This document shows positions 32,854 to 41,030 of a stretch of DNA of 64,000 nucleotides, one piece after another (position 1 is the first letter of the stretch; each line of letters begins with the position of its first letter). Below the pieces are notes generated by a model, which was not told the DNA's origin, ran no database searches, and worked only from the letters and a program-made list of their open reading frames with translations. This DNA is from JAGRGG01 sp965217265 (GTDB lineage: Bacteria > Pseudomonadota > Alphaproteobacteria > Geminicoccales > Geminicoccaceae). The stretch is from the NCBI GenBank assembly GCA_965217265.1, contig CBDCHP010000002.1:1-64000 (forward strand), in the 5' to 3' direction. The translations under genes were made by a program, and so were the position numbers.

Positions 32854-33332
32854 ACGGCTGGCTGCCCATCGTCGTCGCGGCGGGGGCATCGCTGGCCACG
32901 GCGGGCATCGGCGCCTACGCCACCGACATCGGCGAGTGGTACTTCAACTTAAAGAAGCCCCGCTGGCAGCCGCCGGACTGGCTGTTCGGCCCCGCCTGGA
33001 CGACGATCTTCATCCTGATCGCGATCTCGGGCTACCTCGCGTGGCGCGACGCGCCGGGCCAGGGCGACCGGACGCTCGTCATCGTCGCGTTCGCGGTCAA
33101 CCTCGTCCTCAACGCCGCCTGGAGCGTCCTCTTCTTCACGATGAAGCGCCCCGACCTCGCGCTGATCGAGGTCGTCGTCTTCTGGCTCTCGATCGTCGCC
33201 CTCATCACCGTCGCCGCGCAGTACTCGACCTTGGCCGCGTGGCTGCTCGTGCCCTACCTCGTCTGGGTCACGTTCGCCTCGGTGCTGAACTACACGATCG
33301 TGCGGCTGAACGGGCCGTTCAAGCCGGCTTGA
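32850..33332 (+). CDS. tspO: TspO/MBR tryptophan-rich sensory protein
   Basis: 160 aa, five transmembrane helices, with the TspO signature WYFNLKKPRWQPPDWLFGPA and WTTIFILIAISGYLAWR. TspO binds porphyrins and in Rhodobacter tunes photosystem gene expression in response to oxygen and tetrapyrroles. GTG 32850 overlaps the bchP stop (GTGA). It is the last gene of this operon; a G+C stretch and a T-run (GAGGGTTTTTTCC, about 33331-33343) could act as terminator. Confidence 0.95.
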   Translation: MNGWLPIVVAAGASLATAGIGAYATDIGEWYFNLKKPRWQPPDWLFGPAWTTIFILIAISGYLAWRDAPGQGDRTLVIVAFAVNLVLNAAWSVLFFTMKRPDLALIEVVVFWLSIVALITVAAQYSTLAAWLLVPYLVWVTFASVLNYTIVRLNGPFKPA

Positions 33333-33412
33333 GGGTTTTTTCCTGATAGGCCAAGATTTGGATACTTCATAGCGCGTCCCTGAAGTCGTCAGAGCAGGCA
33401 ATTACCGTCAAA

Positions 33413-34327
33413 ATGGCCATTCCTGACTACCAGTTCTTAATGCTTCCGTTGCTAGAGATCGCCGCCAAGGGCGAGGCATCGGTTCCAATGGCCGAAGCCG
33501 AGATAGCCGAACGGCTGGGCCTCTCCGATGAAGAGCGCGAGCAGAAGCTTCCGAGCGGGAAGCAACGTGTACTGCACAACCGCACCCACTGGGCAAAGTT
33601 CTACCTGACAAAGGCCGGACTGCTGGAAAGCCCCAAACGCGGCCGCTTCGTGATCACTACGGCCGGGCAACGGGTTTTGGCAAATCCGCCGGCGAAGCTG
33701 GACACGAACTATCTGCTGACCATCCCCGCGTTCCGTGACTTCAATTACAGCGGGAAAGATGCAGGCCCCGTCGCGCCTACGACCGAGGTAGAACCACCTG
33801 CCGCAACGCCCGAAGAGATCATCGAAGCGGCGTACAATGCCGTTCACACGGCGCTTCGTACCGACTTGCTGGAACGCATCCTGCAAAACAGCCCCGGCTT
33901 CTTCGAACAAGTGATCGTCGAGTTGCTGGTTGCGATGGGCTATGGCGGATCGCGTCGCGACGCATCAGAGCAACTCGGAAAATCAGGCGATGGCGGCGTC
34001 GATGGCGTAGTCAACGAAGATGTTCTAGGACTAGATCGTGTTTATGTTCAGGCCAAACGGTATGGACCTAACAATCCAGTCGGACGCCCGGAAGTCCAGA
34101 GCTTCACGGGCAGCCTCGTCGGCCTGGGCGCTTCGAAAGGCGTGTTCGTAACGACGTCGACGTTTTCCTCCCTAGCCATCGAATTTGCAGCTCAAATCCC
34201 ACAGCGCGTGATCCTCATCGACGGCAGACGCCTCACCGAACTCATGATCGAACACGGCGTCGGCGTTCGTTCAAATCGGGTGCTGGAGTTCAAGCGGCTC
34301 GATGAAGATTTCTTCTCGGAGGACTGA
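33413..34327 (+). CDS. mrr: Mrr-type (type IV) restriction endonuclease
   Basis: 304 aa. The N-terminal winged-helix Mrr_N domain (about 5-95) has LPSGKQRVLHNRTHWAKFYL and TKAGLLE. A linker of about 40 residues is followed by the PD-(D/E)XK nuclease (about 160-290) with GFFEQVIVELLVAMGY, GDGGVDG (catalytic Asp about 197) and VYVQAKRY (Q-x-K about 213-215). Mrr enzymes cut modified DNA. Codon use and G+C are a little lower than in its photosynthetic neighbours, fitting a defence gene at the edge of inserted DNA. No partner methylase is nearby, as expected for type IV. Confidence 0.92.
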   Translation: MAIPDYQFLMLPLLEIAAKGEASVPMAEAEIAERLGLSDEEREQKLPSGKQRVLHNRTHWAKFYLTKAGLLESPKRGRFVITTAGQRVLANPPAKLDTNYLLTIPAFRDFNYSGKDAGPVAPTTEVEPPAATPEEIIEAAYNAVHTALRTDLLERILQNSPGFFEQVIVELLVAMGYGGSRRDASEQLGKSGDGGVDGVVNEDVLGLDRVYVQAKRYGPNNPVGRPEVQSFTGSLVGLGASKGVFVTTSTFSSLAIEFAAQIPQRVILIDGRRLTELMIEHGVGVRSNRVLEFKRLDEDFFSED

Positions 34328-34413
34328 ACCGACCGTGTCCTCGAAGCAGTAAGTATCATGCTGCGCCCGCCGCCGCACACACCCTGTTCTCTCGAACGCC
34401 GACGCCCCGGCGC

Positions 34414-34866
34414 TCAGAGCCGCTCGACGGTCTCCTCCATCCAGGCGCGGTGGCGGCGCTCGTCCTCCAGGGCCCGCTCGAACACCGGCCGCGCCTCGGC
34501 CGTCGCCTCGTCGTGGCTGCTGGCCCGCTCGTAGGCGGTCACCGTGTCGTCCTCGTTGGTCTTCATCGCCTTCAAGATCGCCTTGTCGCCCATCAGCCCG
34601 GCCATCGCCACCTTGCCGGTGGTGAGCAGCTGCTTGGAATCGCCGGTCTTGGGCGTGTCGGTCATCCCGATCGAACCGGCGATCTTGTTAAGCTCGGCGA
34701 TGTGCCGCTCGTGATCGCCCTTGAAGGCCGCGACCTGCTCTTTGAGGGCGGCCGCCTCGAAGCGCTCGATCGCGCCGTCGTAGGCGGCGATAGCGTCGTG
34801 CTCCAGGCTGAGCAGGTTGCTGACCAAGCTGTCCAAGGTGCTCTCTTGACCAACCATCGTGACCAT
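34414..34866 (-). CDS. Ferritin-like four-helix protein (DUF2383/PA2169-type)
   Basis: 150 aa from ATG 34866, chosen because AGGAGG lies seven bases upstream; a TTG at 34872 is less likely. It is all-helical with repeated acidic/His positions: LLSLEHDAIAAYDGAIERFE, AFKGDHERHIAELNKIA, NEDDTVTAYERASSHDEAT and EDERRHRAWMEETVERL. The pattern resembles ferritin-like domain proteins of unknown or stress-related function. Whether it binds a dimetal centre is not certain from sequence alone. Confidence 0.75.
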   Translation of the reverse strand: MVTMVGQESTLDSLVSNLLSLEHDAIAAYDGAIERFEAAALKEQVAAFKGDHERHIAELNKIAGSIGMTDTPKTGDSKQLLTTGKVAMAGLMGDKAILKAMKTNEDDTVTAYERASSHDEATAEARPVFERALEDERRHRAWMEETVERL

Positions 34867-35069
34867 GACCAACCCTCCTGTTCGGTCGTTGACGGTACGT
34901 CCTCAAATCATGGCCGTACGCGCAGGTTCCTGAGGCAACGTGCGGCGAGGCGTCTCAGGTTGACGCTTCGCGTCCGCTGCGCGGGGCTTCTTTCTTCTTT
35001 TTTGCGAGTGTTAACGCGGGAGGCTGGCCGCGGCGCCGAGGGCCAGTCTCGAACAAAAGATAAAAAAAG

Positions 35070-35847
35070 GAGGGTTTGAGCTTGGCATAGACCGCCCATA
35101 TCCGTCGGCCAGGGAACGGCGGACGGGGCGGGTTGGATGGGGCTACGGTGCAAGGGGTGCGGGGGCGAGGAGCACGTCAAGAACGGGTTCATGCGCGGCA
35201 AGCAACGCTACCGCTGCAAGGGCTGCGGGCTGAACTTCACCGACACCCCGCCGCGCGGGATGCCGCTGCGGCTCAAGGTGGAAGCGGTGCTGCTCTACCT
35301 CAGCGGCGTCTCGATGAACCGCACCGCCAAGCTGCTCGGGGTGTCGACCCCCACGGTGCAGGCCTGGATCGAGCGCTTTGCGGAAGTCTACGCGCAAAAG
35401 CCCGAGCCCGAAGGCCGTGCCGTCGTGGTCGAGCTGGACGAGATGTGGCACTACCTCAAAAAAAGCCGAACAAGCTGTGGGTCTGGAAGGCTCGGGATCG
35501 TGCTACGGGACGGCTCATCGACTGGGAGCTGGGGGGTCGTGACCGAGCCACCCTTGAACGCCTTCTCAAGCGCCTGAAGCGCTGGGGCGTGCGGCTCTAC
35601 TGCACCGACGACTGGGCCGCCTACGAGAAGGCGATCCCCCAAGGCCGGCTCTACGTCGGCAAAAAGGAGACCCACGGCATCGAGCGCGACCACGCCCGCC
35701 AGCGGCACTGGCTCGCCCGCTTTCGGCGCCGGTCGATCGTGGTCTCCAAGGCCGTGCGCATGGTGGACGCCTCGATCGCGCTGTTCGCCCGCTTCGGCGG
35801 CAACGACAAGATCGGCGACCTCCGGTCTATGCTAGCCTGAGACCCTC
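35070..35847 (+). mobile_element. IS1-family insertion sequence, complete
   Basis: 778 bp. Terminal inverted repeats of about 25 bp match at 20 positions: left begins GAGGGTTTGAGCTTGGCATA (35070-35094), right read inward begins GAGGGTCTCAGGCTAGCATA (35847-35823). The 8-bp target duplication AAAAAAAG is at 35062-35069 and 35848-35855. Length, two overlapping reading frames and an 8-bp duplication fit the IS1 family. The intact ends and duplication suggest a fairly recent, single insertion. Confidence 0.93.
35137..35840 (+). CDS. IS1-family transposase, expressed through a -1 frameshift
   Basis: Frame 1 (35137-35577) encodes the zinc-finger/HTH part (InsA-like): CKGCGGEEHVKNGFMRGKQR, CKGCGLNFTDTPPRGMP and VSMNRTAKLLGVSTPTVQAW. 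At A7 (35458-35464, context CTC AAA AAA AGC) a -1 slip gives LKKKPNKLWVWKARDRATG and runs to TGA 35840 (InsB-like), about 234 aa fused. Catalytic DDE-type residues are D in VELDEMWHY, D in YCTDDWAAYEKA and E in THGIERDHARQRHWLARF. A-run slippage is the known IS1 expression mechanism. The stop lies within the right inverted repeat. Confidence 0.92.
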
Positions 35848-35896
35848 AAAAAAAGAAAGAAAAAGACCGCGCGTCAGCGCACGCGAAGCGTAACCG

Positions 35897-36706
35897 TCAG
35901 CCCCCACCGTAGACCGTCGGGAACCAGTCCTCGCGCAGCTTTTGGCCGTCGGTCATGCCGTGGCCGGGGAAGGGGGGCGAGGTGGGTCCCGGGCGGGTGA
36001 CGTAGCGGGCGTCGTCGCCGACGAGGCGGAGCGAGAAGGCGCGGCGCCGGGTCGTCGCGTCGTTGCCGCGGGCGCCGTGCAGGGTCTTGTAGTTGAAGGC
36101 GACGGCGTCGCCCGGCGCCATCGCCCACTCCACGACGCGGTAGGTCGAAGGGTCCGCGTCGGGGTCCGGCACGGGCGTGTAGGCGTCGTCGTCGGGGTAG
36201 AAGCTCTCCTCGGATAGCCAGCGCGTGGGCAGGACCGGCTTTGCCCACTTGTGCGAGCCGGCGACGCAGCGCAGCGTCGCCCCCTTGACGGGGTCCATCG
36301 GCGACCAGAAGCTGACCGTCTGCCCCCCCTCGACGAAGTAGTAGGGGGCGTCCTGGTGCCAGGGGGTCGGCTTCGACGTGCCGGGCTCCTTGACCAGGAC
36401 GTGGTCGTGGAAGACCTGCACGGCCCTCGATCGCATCAGGGTCGCCGCGACCTTGGCGGCGGGCGACTGCCGGATCGCCGCCTCGAACTCGGGAATGCGC
36501 GTCCAGTTGCAGTAGTCGTCGAAGAAGCGCCCACCCTCGCCCGCCTTCAGGTTCTCGGCGGCGTAGGGGCCGGGCTCGGCCATGTTGCGCTCGATCCCGG
36601 CCCGAATCGTCTCGACCCAGTCGGAAAACAGCCCCCGGATCAGGACGACGCCGTCGTCCTGGTAGGCTTTGATCTGGCTCTCGTCGATCTGCGGCGCGCC
36701 CGACAT
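35897..36706 (-). CDS. Phytanoyl-CoA dioxygenase (PhyH) family protein
   Basis: 269 aa Fe(II)/2-oxoglutarate oxygenase. The HxD pair is in KPTPWHQDAPYYF, the distal His in FNYKTLHGARGND, and the 2-oxoglutarate Arg in TTRRRAFSLRLVGDD. The N-terminus IKAYQDDGVVLIRGLFSDW is typical of the family. Substrates in bacteria range from lipids to osmolyte or secondary-metabolite precursors, and none is indicated here. The stop is about 5 bp beyond repeat copy 6. The 224 bp between its start and the next gene shows nothing recognisable. Confidence 0.88.
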   Translation of the reverse strand: MSGAPQIDESQIKAYQDDGVVLIRGLFSDWVETIRAGIERNMAEPGPYAAENLKAGEGGRFFDDYCNWTRIPEFEAAIRQSPAAKVAATLMRSRAVQVFHDHVLVKEPGTSKPTPWHQDAPYYFVEGGQTVSFWSPMDPVKGATLRCVAGSHKWAKPVLPTRWLSEESFYPDDDAYTPVPDPDADPSTYRVVEWAMAPGDAVAFNYKTLHGARGNDATTRRRAFSLRLVGDDARYVTRPGPTSPPFPGHGMTDGQKLREDWFPTVYGGG

Positions 36707-36930
36707 CGCGATGCTCCGGTGGTTGCTTCGGTCGTGGACAGGTTCGGGGCGTCGGCCGATGAGTGCAAACCCTAACGTTTGATGCGGGCTCGGCGTTGGG
36801 GTGTCGTCCTAGACCTTGCCGCTAGCGTCGGTGGGCCACGATGGCAAAAGTGTTCACACGCTTACGAGTGCGGGCGGCTTGCCACCGAAGCCGGTGATCA
36901 TCATCGGCACCGAGAATCGTTGTTGCCTCT

Positions 36931-37290
36931 TCATTCTTCCATCACAAATTGAGCCCTCTGCTCAGAAGAATTTCTAATTTGAATCATTCCTTCAGACGGA
37001 GGCCCAGATTTAAAAGGAACGAATACATCAACATTTGAAAATTCTTCAGGATAATCGGAGAAAGTATAGTAAGCACGTTCAGGTATATTTTTTCTAACAA
37101 TTGCATGATTTCCTTTAAATTGATCGCTTAGAAAGCCAAATTCTTTAGTAGATTGAAAAGGATTGATTTTGTTTTTAACAATCACTGATGGCTCTAGATA
37201 CACTAATACATCCTTTTTTTTAGACAAGAAGACAAATTTGCATAGTAAATTTGCACCCTCTTTGTTACATTCTCTAGTAATAACGTCCAA
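36931..37290 (-). CDS. AT-rich hypothetical protein, possibly the 3' half of a frameshifted gene
   Basis: 119 aa in an AT-rich island (36.9-37.5 kb). The first in-frame start (TTG 37290) is weak, and the frame is open about 14 codons further (KIVNFDNLDVITREC). Charged/aromatic, no signal peptide or membrane helix; LVYLEPSVIVKNK and AYYTFSDYPEEFSNVDVFVP can be read. No family recognised. Together with the upstream frame it may form one protein interrupted by an indel in the A-rich stretch near 37331-37345. Confidence 0.45.
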   Translation of the reverse strand: MDVITRECNKEGANLLCKFVFLSKKKDVLVYLEPSVIVKNKINPFQSTKEFGFLSDQFKGNHAIVRKNIPERAYYTFSDYPEEFSNVDVFVPFKSGPPSEGMIQIRNSSEQRAQFVMEE

Positions 37291-37313
37291 GTTGTCAAAA
37301 TTTACGATTTTTA

Positions 37314-37556
37314 CTACAGGTTCTTCTTGATCATTTTATTTTTTACATCTTCAGGCGCTGCATTTTTACTGTTTTCGTTGAATTGATCTATATAAATAGT
37401 ACCAGTGTTGCCATAAATACCACCAACTTGGTTTTCGTTCACTGTATCGCTGTTAACAAACGAATCACCTGTTGACCTGCACCTCGTACTCCCGTTCGCC
37501 GTACATTGCCCCCACAGTCGCTTCACGTTCATCTCAGTGTAGAGGAGCAACAGCAA
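37314..37556 (-). CDS. AT-rich hypothetical protein, possibly the 5' half of a frameshifted gene
   Basis: 80 aa from a TTG, or about 72 aa from ATG 37532 (MNVKRLWGQ). It contains VGGIYGNTGTIYIDQFNENS, an Asn/Gly-rich turn-and-strand pattern. Its end overlaps in position, in another frame, the start of the next minus-strand frame, so the two may be halves of one gene. No family recognised. The low G+C and lack of homologous neighbours suggest import. Confidence 0.4.
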   Translation of the reverse strand: MLLLLYTEMNVKRLWGQCTANGSTRCRSTGDSFVNSDTVNENQVGGIYGNTGTIYIDQFNENSKNAAPEDVKNKMIKKNL

Positions 37557-37591
37557 AATTGTGCCACGCGCTTACTTTGGATTACGGTGCC

Positions 37592-37739
37592 CGGCCACCC
37601 TGGACCCCCGATCGAGTCGGGGGTGACAACATTTGGGCGTGTTGGGGCGGTGTTTGCTTTCCTTGGTCGGTGATTGGCCTCGGCTGTCCACGCCGCCGCC
37701 TCCTTGTCATCCCCGACCTGATCGGGGATCCAGGGTGGC
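37592..37739. repeat. REP-like inverted pair (copy 2)
   Basis: GGCCACCCTGGACCCCCGAT followed by CGAGTCGGGGGTGACAA at 37592-37629, and its inverse GTCATCCCCGACCTGATCGG followed by GGATCCAGGGTGGC at 37706-37739. Same motif and pairing as the copy at 10.3-10.5 kb. Both pairs border an AT-rich island. Confidence 0.85.
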
Positions 37740-37776
37740 AGAGCACCGTTGCCGCACCCGAAAAGGAATCAACACC

Positions 37777-39207
37777 ATGCACCTCGGCCTCGACGTCGGG
37801 ACCTCGTCGGTCAAGGGGTTGCTCGTCGACGAGGCGGGCGCCGTGCTGGCGGGGGCGGAGGCGCGGCTCACCGTGCGGCGGCCGGCGCCCGGCCACTCTG
37901 AGCAGGACCCGGACGATTGGTGGCGGGCGGTGCGGGCGGTGCTGGGCGACCTGCGGCGGCAGCGGCCCAAAGAGTACGGCGCCGTGCGGGGGTTGGGGGT
38001 GGCGGGGCAGATGCACGCGGCCTTGCTGTTGGGCGGGGACGACGCGCCGTTGCGGCCGGCGGTCTTATGGGACGACGCGCGGGCGGGGGCGGAGTGCGCC
38101 GTGCTGCGCGCGCGCTGCCCCGAGGTCGCCTCGATCGCGGGCGTCGCGCCGATGCCGGGGCTGACGGCGCCGAAGCTGCTCTGGCTCGCCAAGCACGAGC
38201 CGGAGGCGTTCAGGGCGGCGCGGTGCCTGTTGAACGCCGCCGACTACGTCCGGCTCAAGCTGACCGGCGAGCGGGCGACGGACGTCTCGGACGCGGCCGG
38301 GACGCTGCTCTTCGATCAGGCAGGGCGGACGTGGTCGGCGGACTTGGCGGGCGCGGCCGAGATCGACACGAACTTGCTGCCGCGCCTCGTCGAGGGGACC
38401 GACCCGGCCGGGACGCTGCGCCCCGAGACCGCCGCAGCGCTCGGCTTGCCTTCCGGCGTCACCGTCGTCGGCGGGGCGGGGGACACGCCGGCTGCCGCCG
38501 TCGGGATCGGGGCGGTGAACCCCGGCGACGCCTTCGTCCAGCTCGGCACCTCGGCGCAGATCTTCGTCGCGACCGCCGCCTACGCGCCGCGGCCGAACCT
38601 GGTCCACGCCTTCGCCCACGCGCTGCCGGAGCGCTGGTACGCAATGGCGGCGCTCCTGAACGGCGCCTCGGCGCTCGGCTGGGCGGCGAACCTGCTGGGA
38701 CACACCGACGTCGGGCGCCTCGTCGCCGACGTCGAGGCGGCCTATCGCGGCCCGTCCAAGCTCCTGTTCCTCCCCTACCTCGCCGGCGAGCGCACCCCCC
38801 ACGACGACCCGCTTGCTCGCGGCGTCCTGTTCGGCATGGACCGGGCGACGGGGCCGCTCGACGTCGCCCAGGCGGTGATGGAGGGGGTCGGCTTCGCCCT
38901 GAGGGCGGCGCAGGACGCGCTCGGCGACGCCCCCCTGGCCTACGCCCTCGTCGGCGGCGGGGCGCGGGGAACGTTCTGGCCGCGCCTGCTGGCATCCATT
39001 CTGGACAGGCCGCTCACCCTCTACGTCGGCGGCGAGCGCGGTGCGGCCTACGGTGCCGCCCGGCTGGCGCGGGGCGGCGACTTCCCGCCGCCGGCCGTGG
39101 CGCGCGTCGTCGAGCCCGAACCGGACCTCGTCGGGGCCTATCAAGAACCGGCGCGAGGATTCGATGCGCTTTATCGGGCGCTGAGGCCCTTGTTCAAGGG
39201 AGGGTGA
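37777..39207 (+). CDS. xylB: Xylulokinase
   Basis: 476 aa FGGY-family sugar kinase that phosphorylates D-xylulose to xylulose 5-phosphate. It shows GLDVGTSSVKGLLVDEAG (ATP phosphate site), EQDPDDWWRAV, GLGVAGQMHAALLL, DARAGAEC, GAGDTPAAAVGIG and the C-terminal LVGGGARGTFWPRLLASILD. ATG 37777 follows AAAAGGAATC. No isomerase or xylose transporter gene is adjacent. Its product feeds the pentose phosphate/Calvin pool, as does rpe. The TGA directly precedes repeat copy 7. Confidence 0.93.
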   Translation: MHLGLDVGTSSVKGLLVDEAGAVLAGAEARLTVRRPAPGHSEQDPDDWWRAVRAVLGDLRRQRPKEYGAVRGLGVAGQMHAALLLGGDDAPLRPAVLWDDARAGAECAVLRARCPEVASIAGVAPMPGLTAPKLLWLAKHEPEAFRAARCLLNAADYVRLKLTGERATDVSDAAGTLLFDQAGRTWSADLAGAAEIDTNLLPRLVEGTDPAGTLRPETAAALGLPSGVTVVGGAGDTPAAAVGIGAVNPGDAFVQLGTSAQIFVATAAYAPRPNLVHAFAHALPERWYAMAALLNGASALGWAANLLGHTDVGRLVADVEAAYRGPSKLLFLPYLAGERTPHDDPLARGVLFGMDRATGPLDVAQAVMEGVGFALRAAQDALGDAPLAYALVGGGARGTFWPRLLASILDRPLTLYVGGERGAAYGAARLARGGDFPPPAVARVVEPEPDLVGAYQEPARGFDALYRALRPLFKGG

Positions 39208-39347
39208 ACGCTGCGCGTGCGCTGACGCGCGGTCTTCTTTTTCTCCTTTTCACAACTTGCCCCCGGACTGGCACGGACGCCGAAGCCAGCCTCGGACAAA
39301 GACAAAAAAGAGAAGAGAAAAGCCCCGCGCAGCGGACGCGAAGCGTT
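39207..39347. repeat. Dispersed hairpin repeat, copy 7
   Basis: About 141 bp. Left arm AACGCTGCGCGTGCGCTGAC (alpha); right arm read inward AACGCTTCGCGTCCGCTGCG (beta). The core is in reverse orientation and divergent (GGACTGGCACGGACGCCG ... GCCAGCCTCGGACAAAG), lacking GTTAAC. It starts at the last base of the xylB stop. Confidence 0.9.
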
Positions 39348-39421
39348 CTCCCCTGGACATTCGATACTGCACCGCGCAACCTCGTGCCAACCACGCCACG
39401 CGAGACGTTGGAGGAAGCGCA

Positions 39422-41020
39422 ATGTCATTCATGAGAACCGCGATTTTGGGCACGGCGGCGCTGTTGGCGCTCAACGTCGGTGCCGCGGCCGAGACGCCGC
39501 CCGACACGCTGGTCATCGCCGACAAGATCGACGACATCGTCTCGCTCGATCCGGCCGAGAGCTTCGAGTTCTCCGGCAACGACGCGCTCAACAACATCTA
39601 CGACCGGCTGATCATGCTGGACCCGGCGAACGACTTGGCGATGATCCCCGGCCTCGCCGAGAGCTGGGAGGTCTCCGAGGATGGCAAGACCTACACCTTC
39701 AAGATCCGCGAAGGCGTCACCTCGCACGCCGGCAACCCGATCACCGCCGACGACGCCGCGTGGTCGTTGCAGCGCGCGGTCAAGCTCGACAAGACGCCGT
39801 CCTTCATCCTGACCCAGTTCGGCTTCACGGCCGACAACGTCGAGGACCTGATCAAGGCCGAGGACGACACGACGCTCACCATCACGACCGACCGCAACTA
39901 CGCGCCGTCGTTTTTCTACAACATCCTGACCGCCGTCGTCGCCTCGATCGTTGATCAGGACGAGGCGATGGCGAACGAGCAGGACGGCGACATGGGCTAC
40001 GAGTGGATGAAAACCCACACGGCCGGCTCCGGCGCCTACATGCTGCGCGCCTGGAAGCCGAGCGACAGCCTCGTCCTGGAAAAGCCGCAGGACTACTGGG
40101 GCGGCGAGGTGGCGATGGAACGGGTCTTCGTCCGCCACGTGCCGGAACTGGCGACGCAGCGCCTGCTCTTGGAGCGCGGCGACATCGACATCGCCCGCCG
40201 CCTGACGCCGAGCGACGTCGAGGCGGTCGCGCAAAACTCAGACCTCAAGGTGCTTGAACAGCTTCGCGGCCGCATCTTCTACCTCGCCTTGAACCAGAAG
40301 GTCGAGGAACTGGCGGATCCGAAGGTGATCGAGGCGATCAGGTACCTGATCGACTACGACGGCATCGTCGACAACATCATGCGGGGTCTCGCCGTCAAGC
40401 ACCAAGCCTTCCTGCCGGTCGGCCTGATGGGGGCGATCGAGGAAACCCCCTACGGCCTCGACGTCGAGAAGGCCAAGGGCCTCCTGGCCGAGGCCGGCTA
40501 CGAGGACGGGTTCGACGTCGAGTTCCTGGTCCGCAACGACTCCGACCGGCTGGAGATGGCGCAGACGATCCAGAACACGCTGGGGCAGGCGGGGATCAGG
40601 GCCAACATCAAGAGCGCCACCGGGGCCGAGGTCCTGGGCGACTACCGCGCCCGCAAGCACGAGTTGATCCTCGAATCCTGGGGGCCGGACTACCCCGACC
40701 CGCACACCAACGCCGACGCGTTCGCCGACAACCCGGACAACTCGGACGAGGCGCAACTGGTCGGCAAGCCGGTCTGGCGCACGGCCTACCCGGCCGAGAC
40801 GACGACGCCGATGGTGCAGGCCGCCGTGGTCGAGAAGGATACGGGCAAGCGCGAGGAAATGTATCGAGAGATGCAGCGCGACGCGCAGGCGAACTCGCCG
40901 CTCATCTTCATGCTGCAAGAGGTGGCGCAGACCGGGATGCAACAGAACGTGGACGGCTTCTCGGCCGGCGGGGCCGGTTCTTCCGCTTTTTATTGGCCGG
41001 TGACGAAGACGACAGAGTAG
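39422..41020 (+). CDS. ABC transporter substrate-binding protein, peptide/nickel (SBP family 5)
   Basis: 532 aa with a Sec signal peptide (ILGTAALLALNVGAAA, cleavage near residue 23). SBP_bac_5 segments are LDPAESFEFSGNDALNNIYD, LAESWEVSEDGKTYTFKIRE, GSGAYMLRAWKPSDSLVLEK and AIRYLIDYDGIVDNIM. It delivers peptides, glycans or related solutes to the permease. It is the first gene of a five-gene transporter operon, with ATG 39422 after GGAGGAAGCGCA. The actual ligand cannot be read from sequence. Confidence 0.93.
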   Translation: MSFMRTAILGTAALLALNVGAAAETPPDTLVIADKIDDIVSLDPAESFEFSGNDALNNIYDRLIMLDPANDLAMIPGLAESWEVSEDGKTYTFKIREGVTSHAGNPITADDAAWSLQRAVKLDKTPSFILTQFGFTADNVEDLIKAEDDTTLTITTDRNYAPSFFYNILTAVVASIVDQDEAMANEQDGDMGYEWMKTHTAGSGAYMLRAWKPSDSLVLEKPQDYWGGEVAMERVFVRHVPELATQRLLLERGDIDIARRLTPSDVEAVAQNSDLKVLEQLRGRIFYLALNQKVEELADPKVIEAIRYLIDYDGIVDNIMRGLAVKHQAFLPVGLMGAIEETPYGLDVEKAKGLLAEAGYEDGFDVEFLVRNDSDRLEMAQTIQNTLGQAGIRANIKSATGAEVLGDYRARKHELILESWGPDYPDPHTNADAFADNPDNSDEAQLVGKPVWRTAYPAETTTPMVQAAVVEKDTGKREEMYREMQRDAQANSPLIFMLQEVAQTGMQQNVDGFSAGGAGSSAFYWPVTKTTE

Positions 41021-41030
41021 GCGCCGACCG

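Larger units (their letters stand above)
34962..35891. repeat. Dispersed hairpin repeat, copy 6, split by an IS1-family element
   Basis: The left part (34962-35069) has beta arm GACGCTTCGCGTCCGCTGCG and a reverse-orientation core (AGTGTTAACGCGGGAGG, CTGGCCGCGGCGCCGAGGGC). The right part (35856-35891) has the alpha arm, ACGCTTCGCGTGCGCTGACG read inward. Between them lies the IS plus a duplicated AAAAAAAG. Removing the IS and one duplicate restores a normal copy of about 145 bp. Confidence 0.92.
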
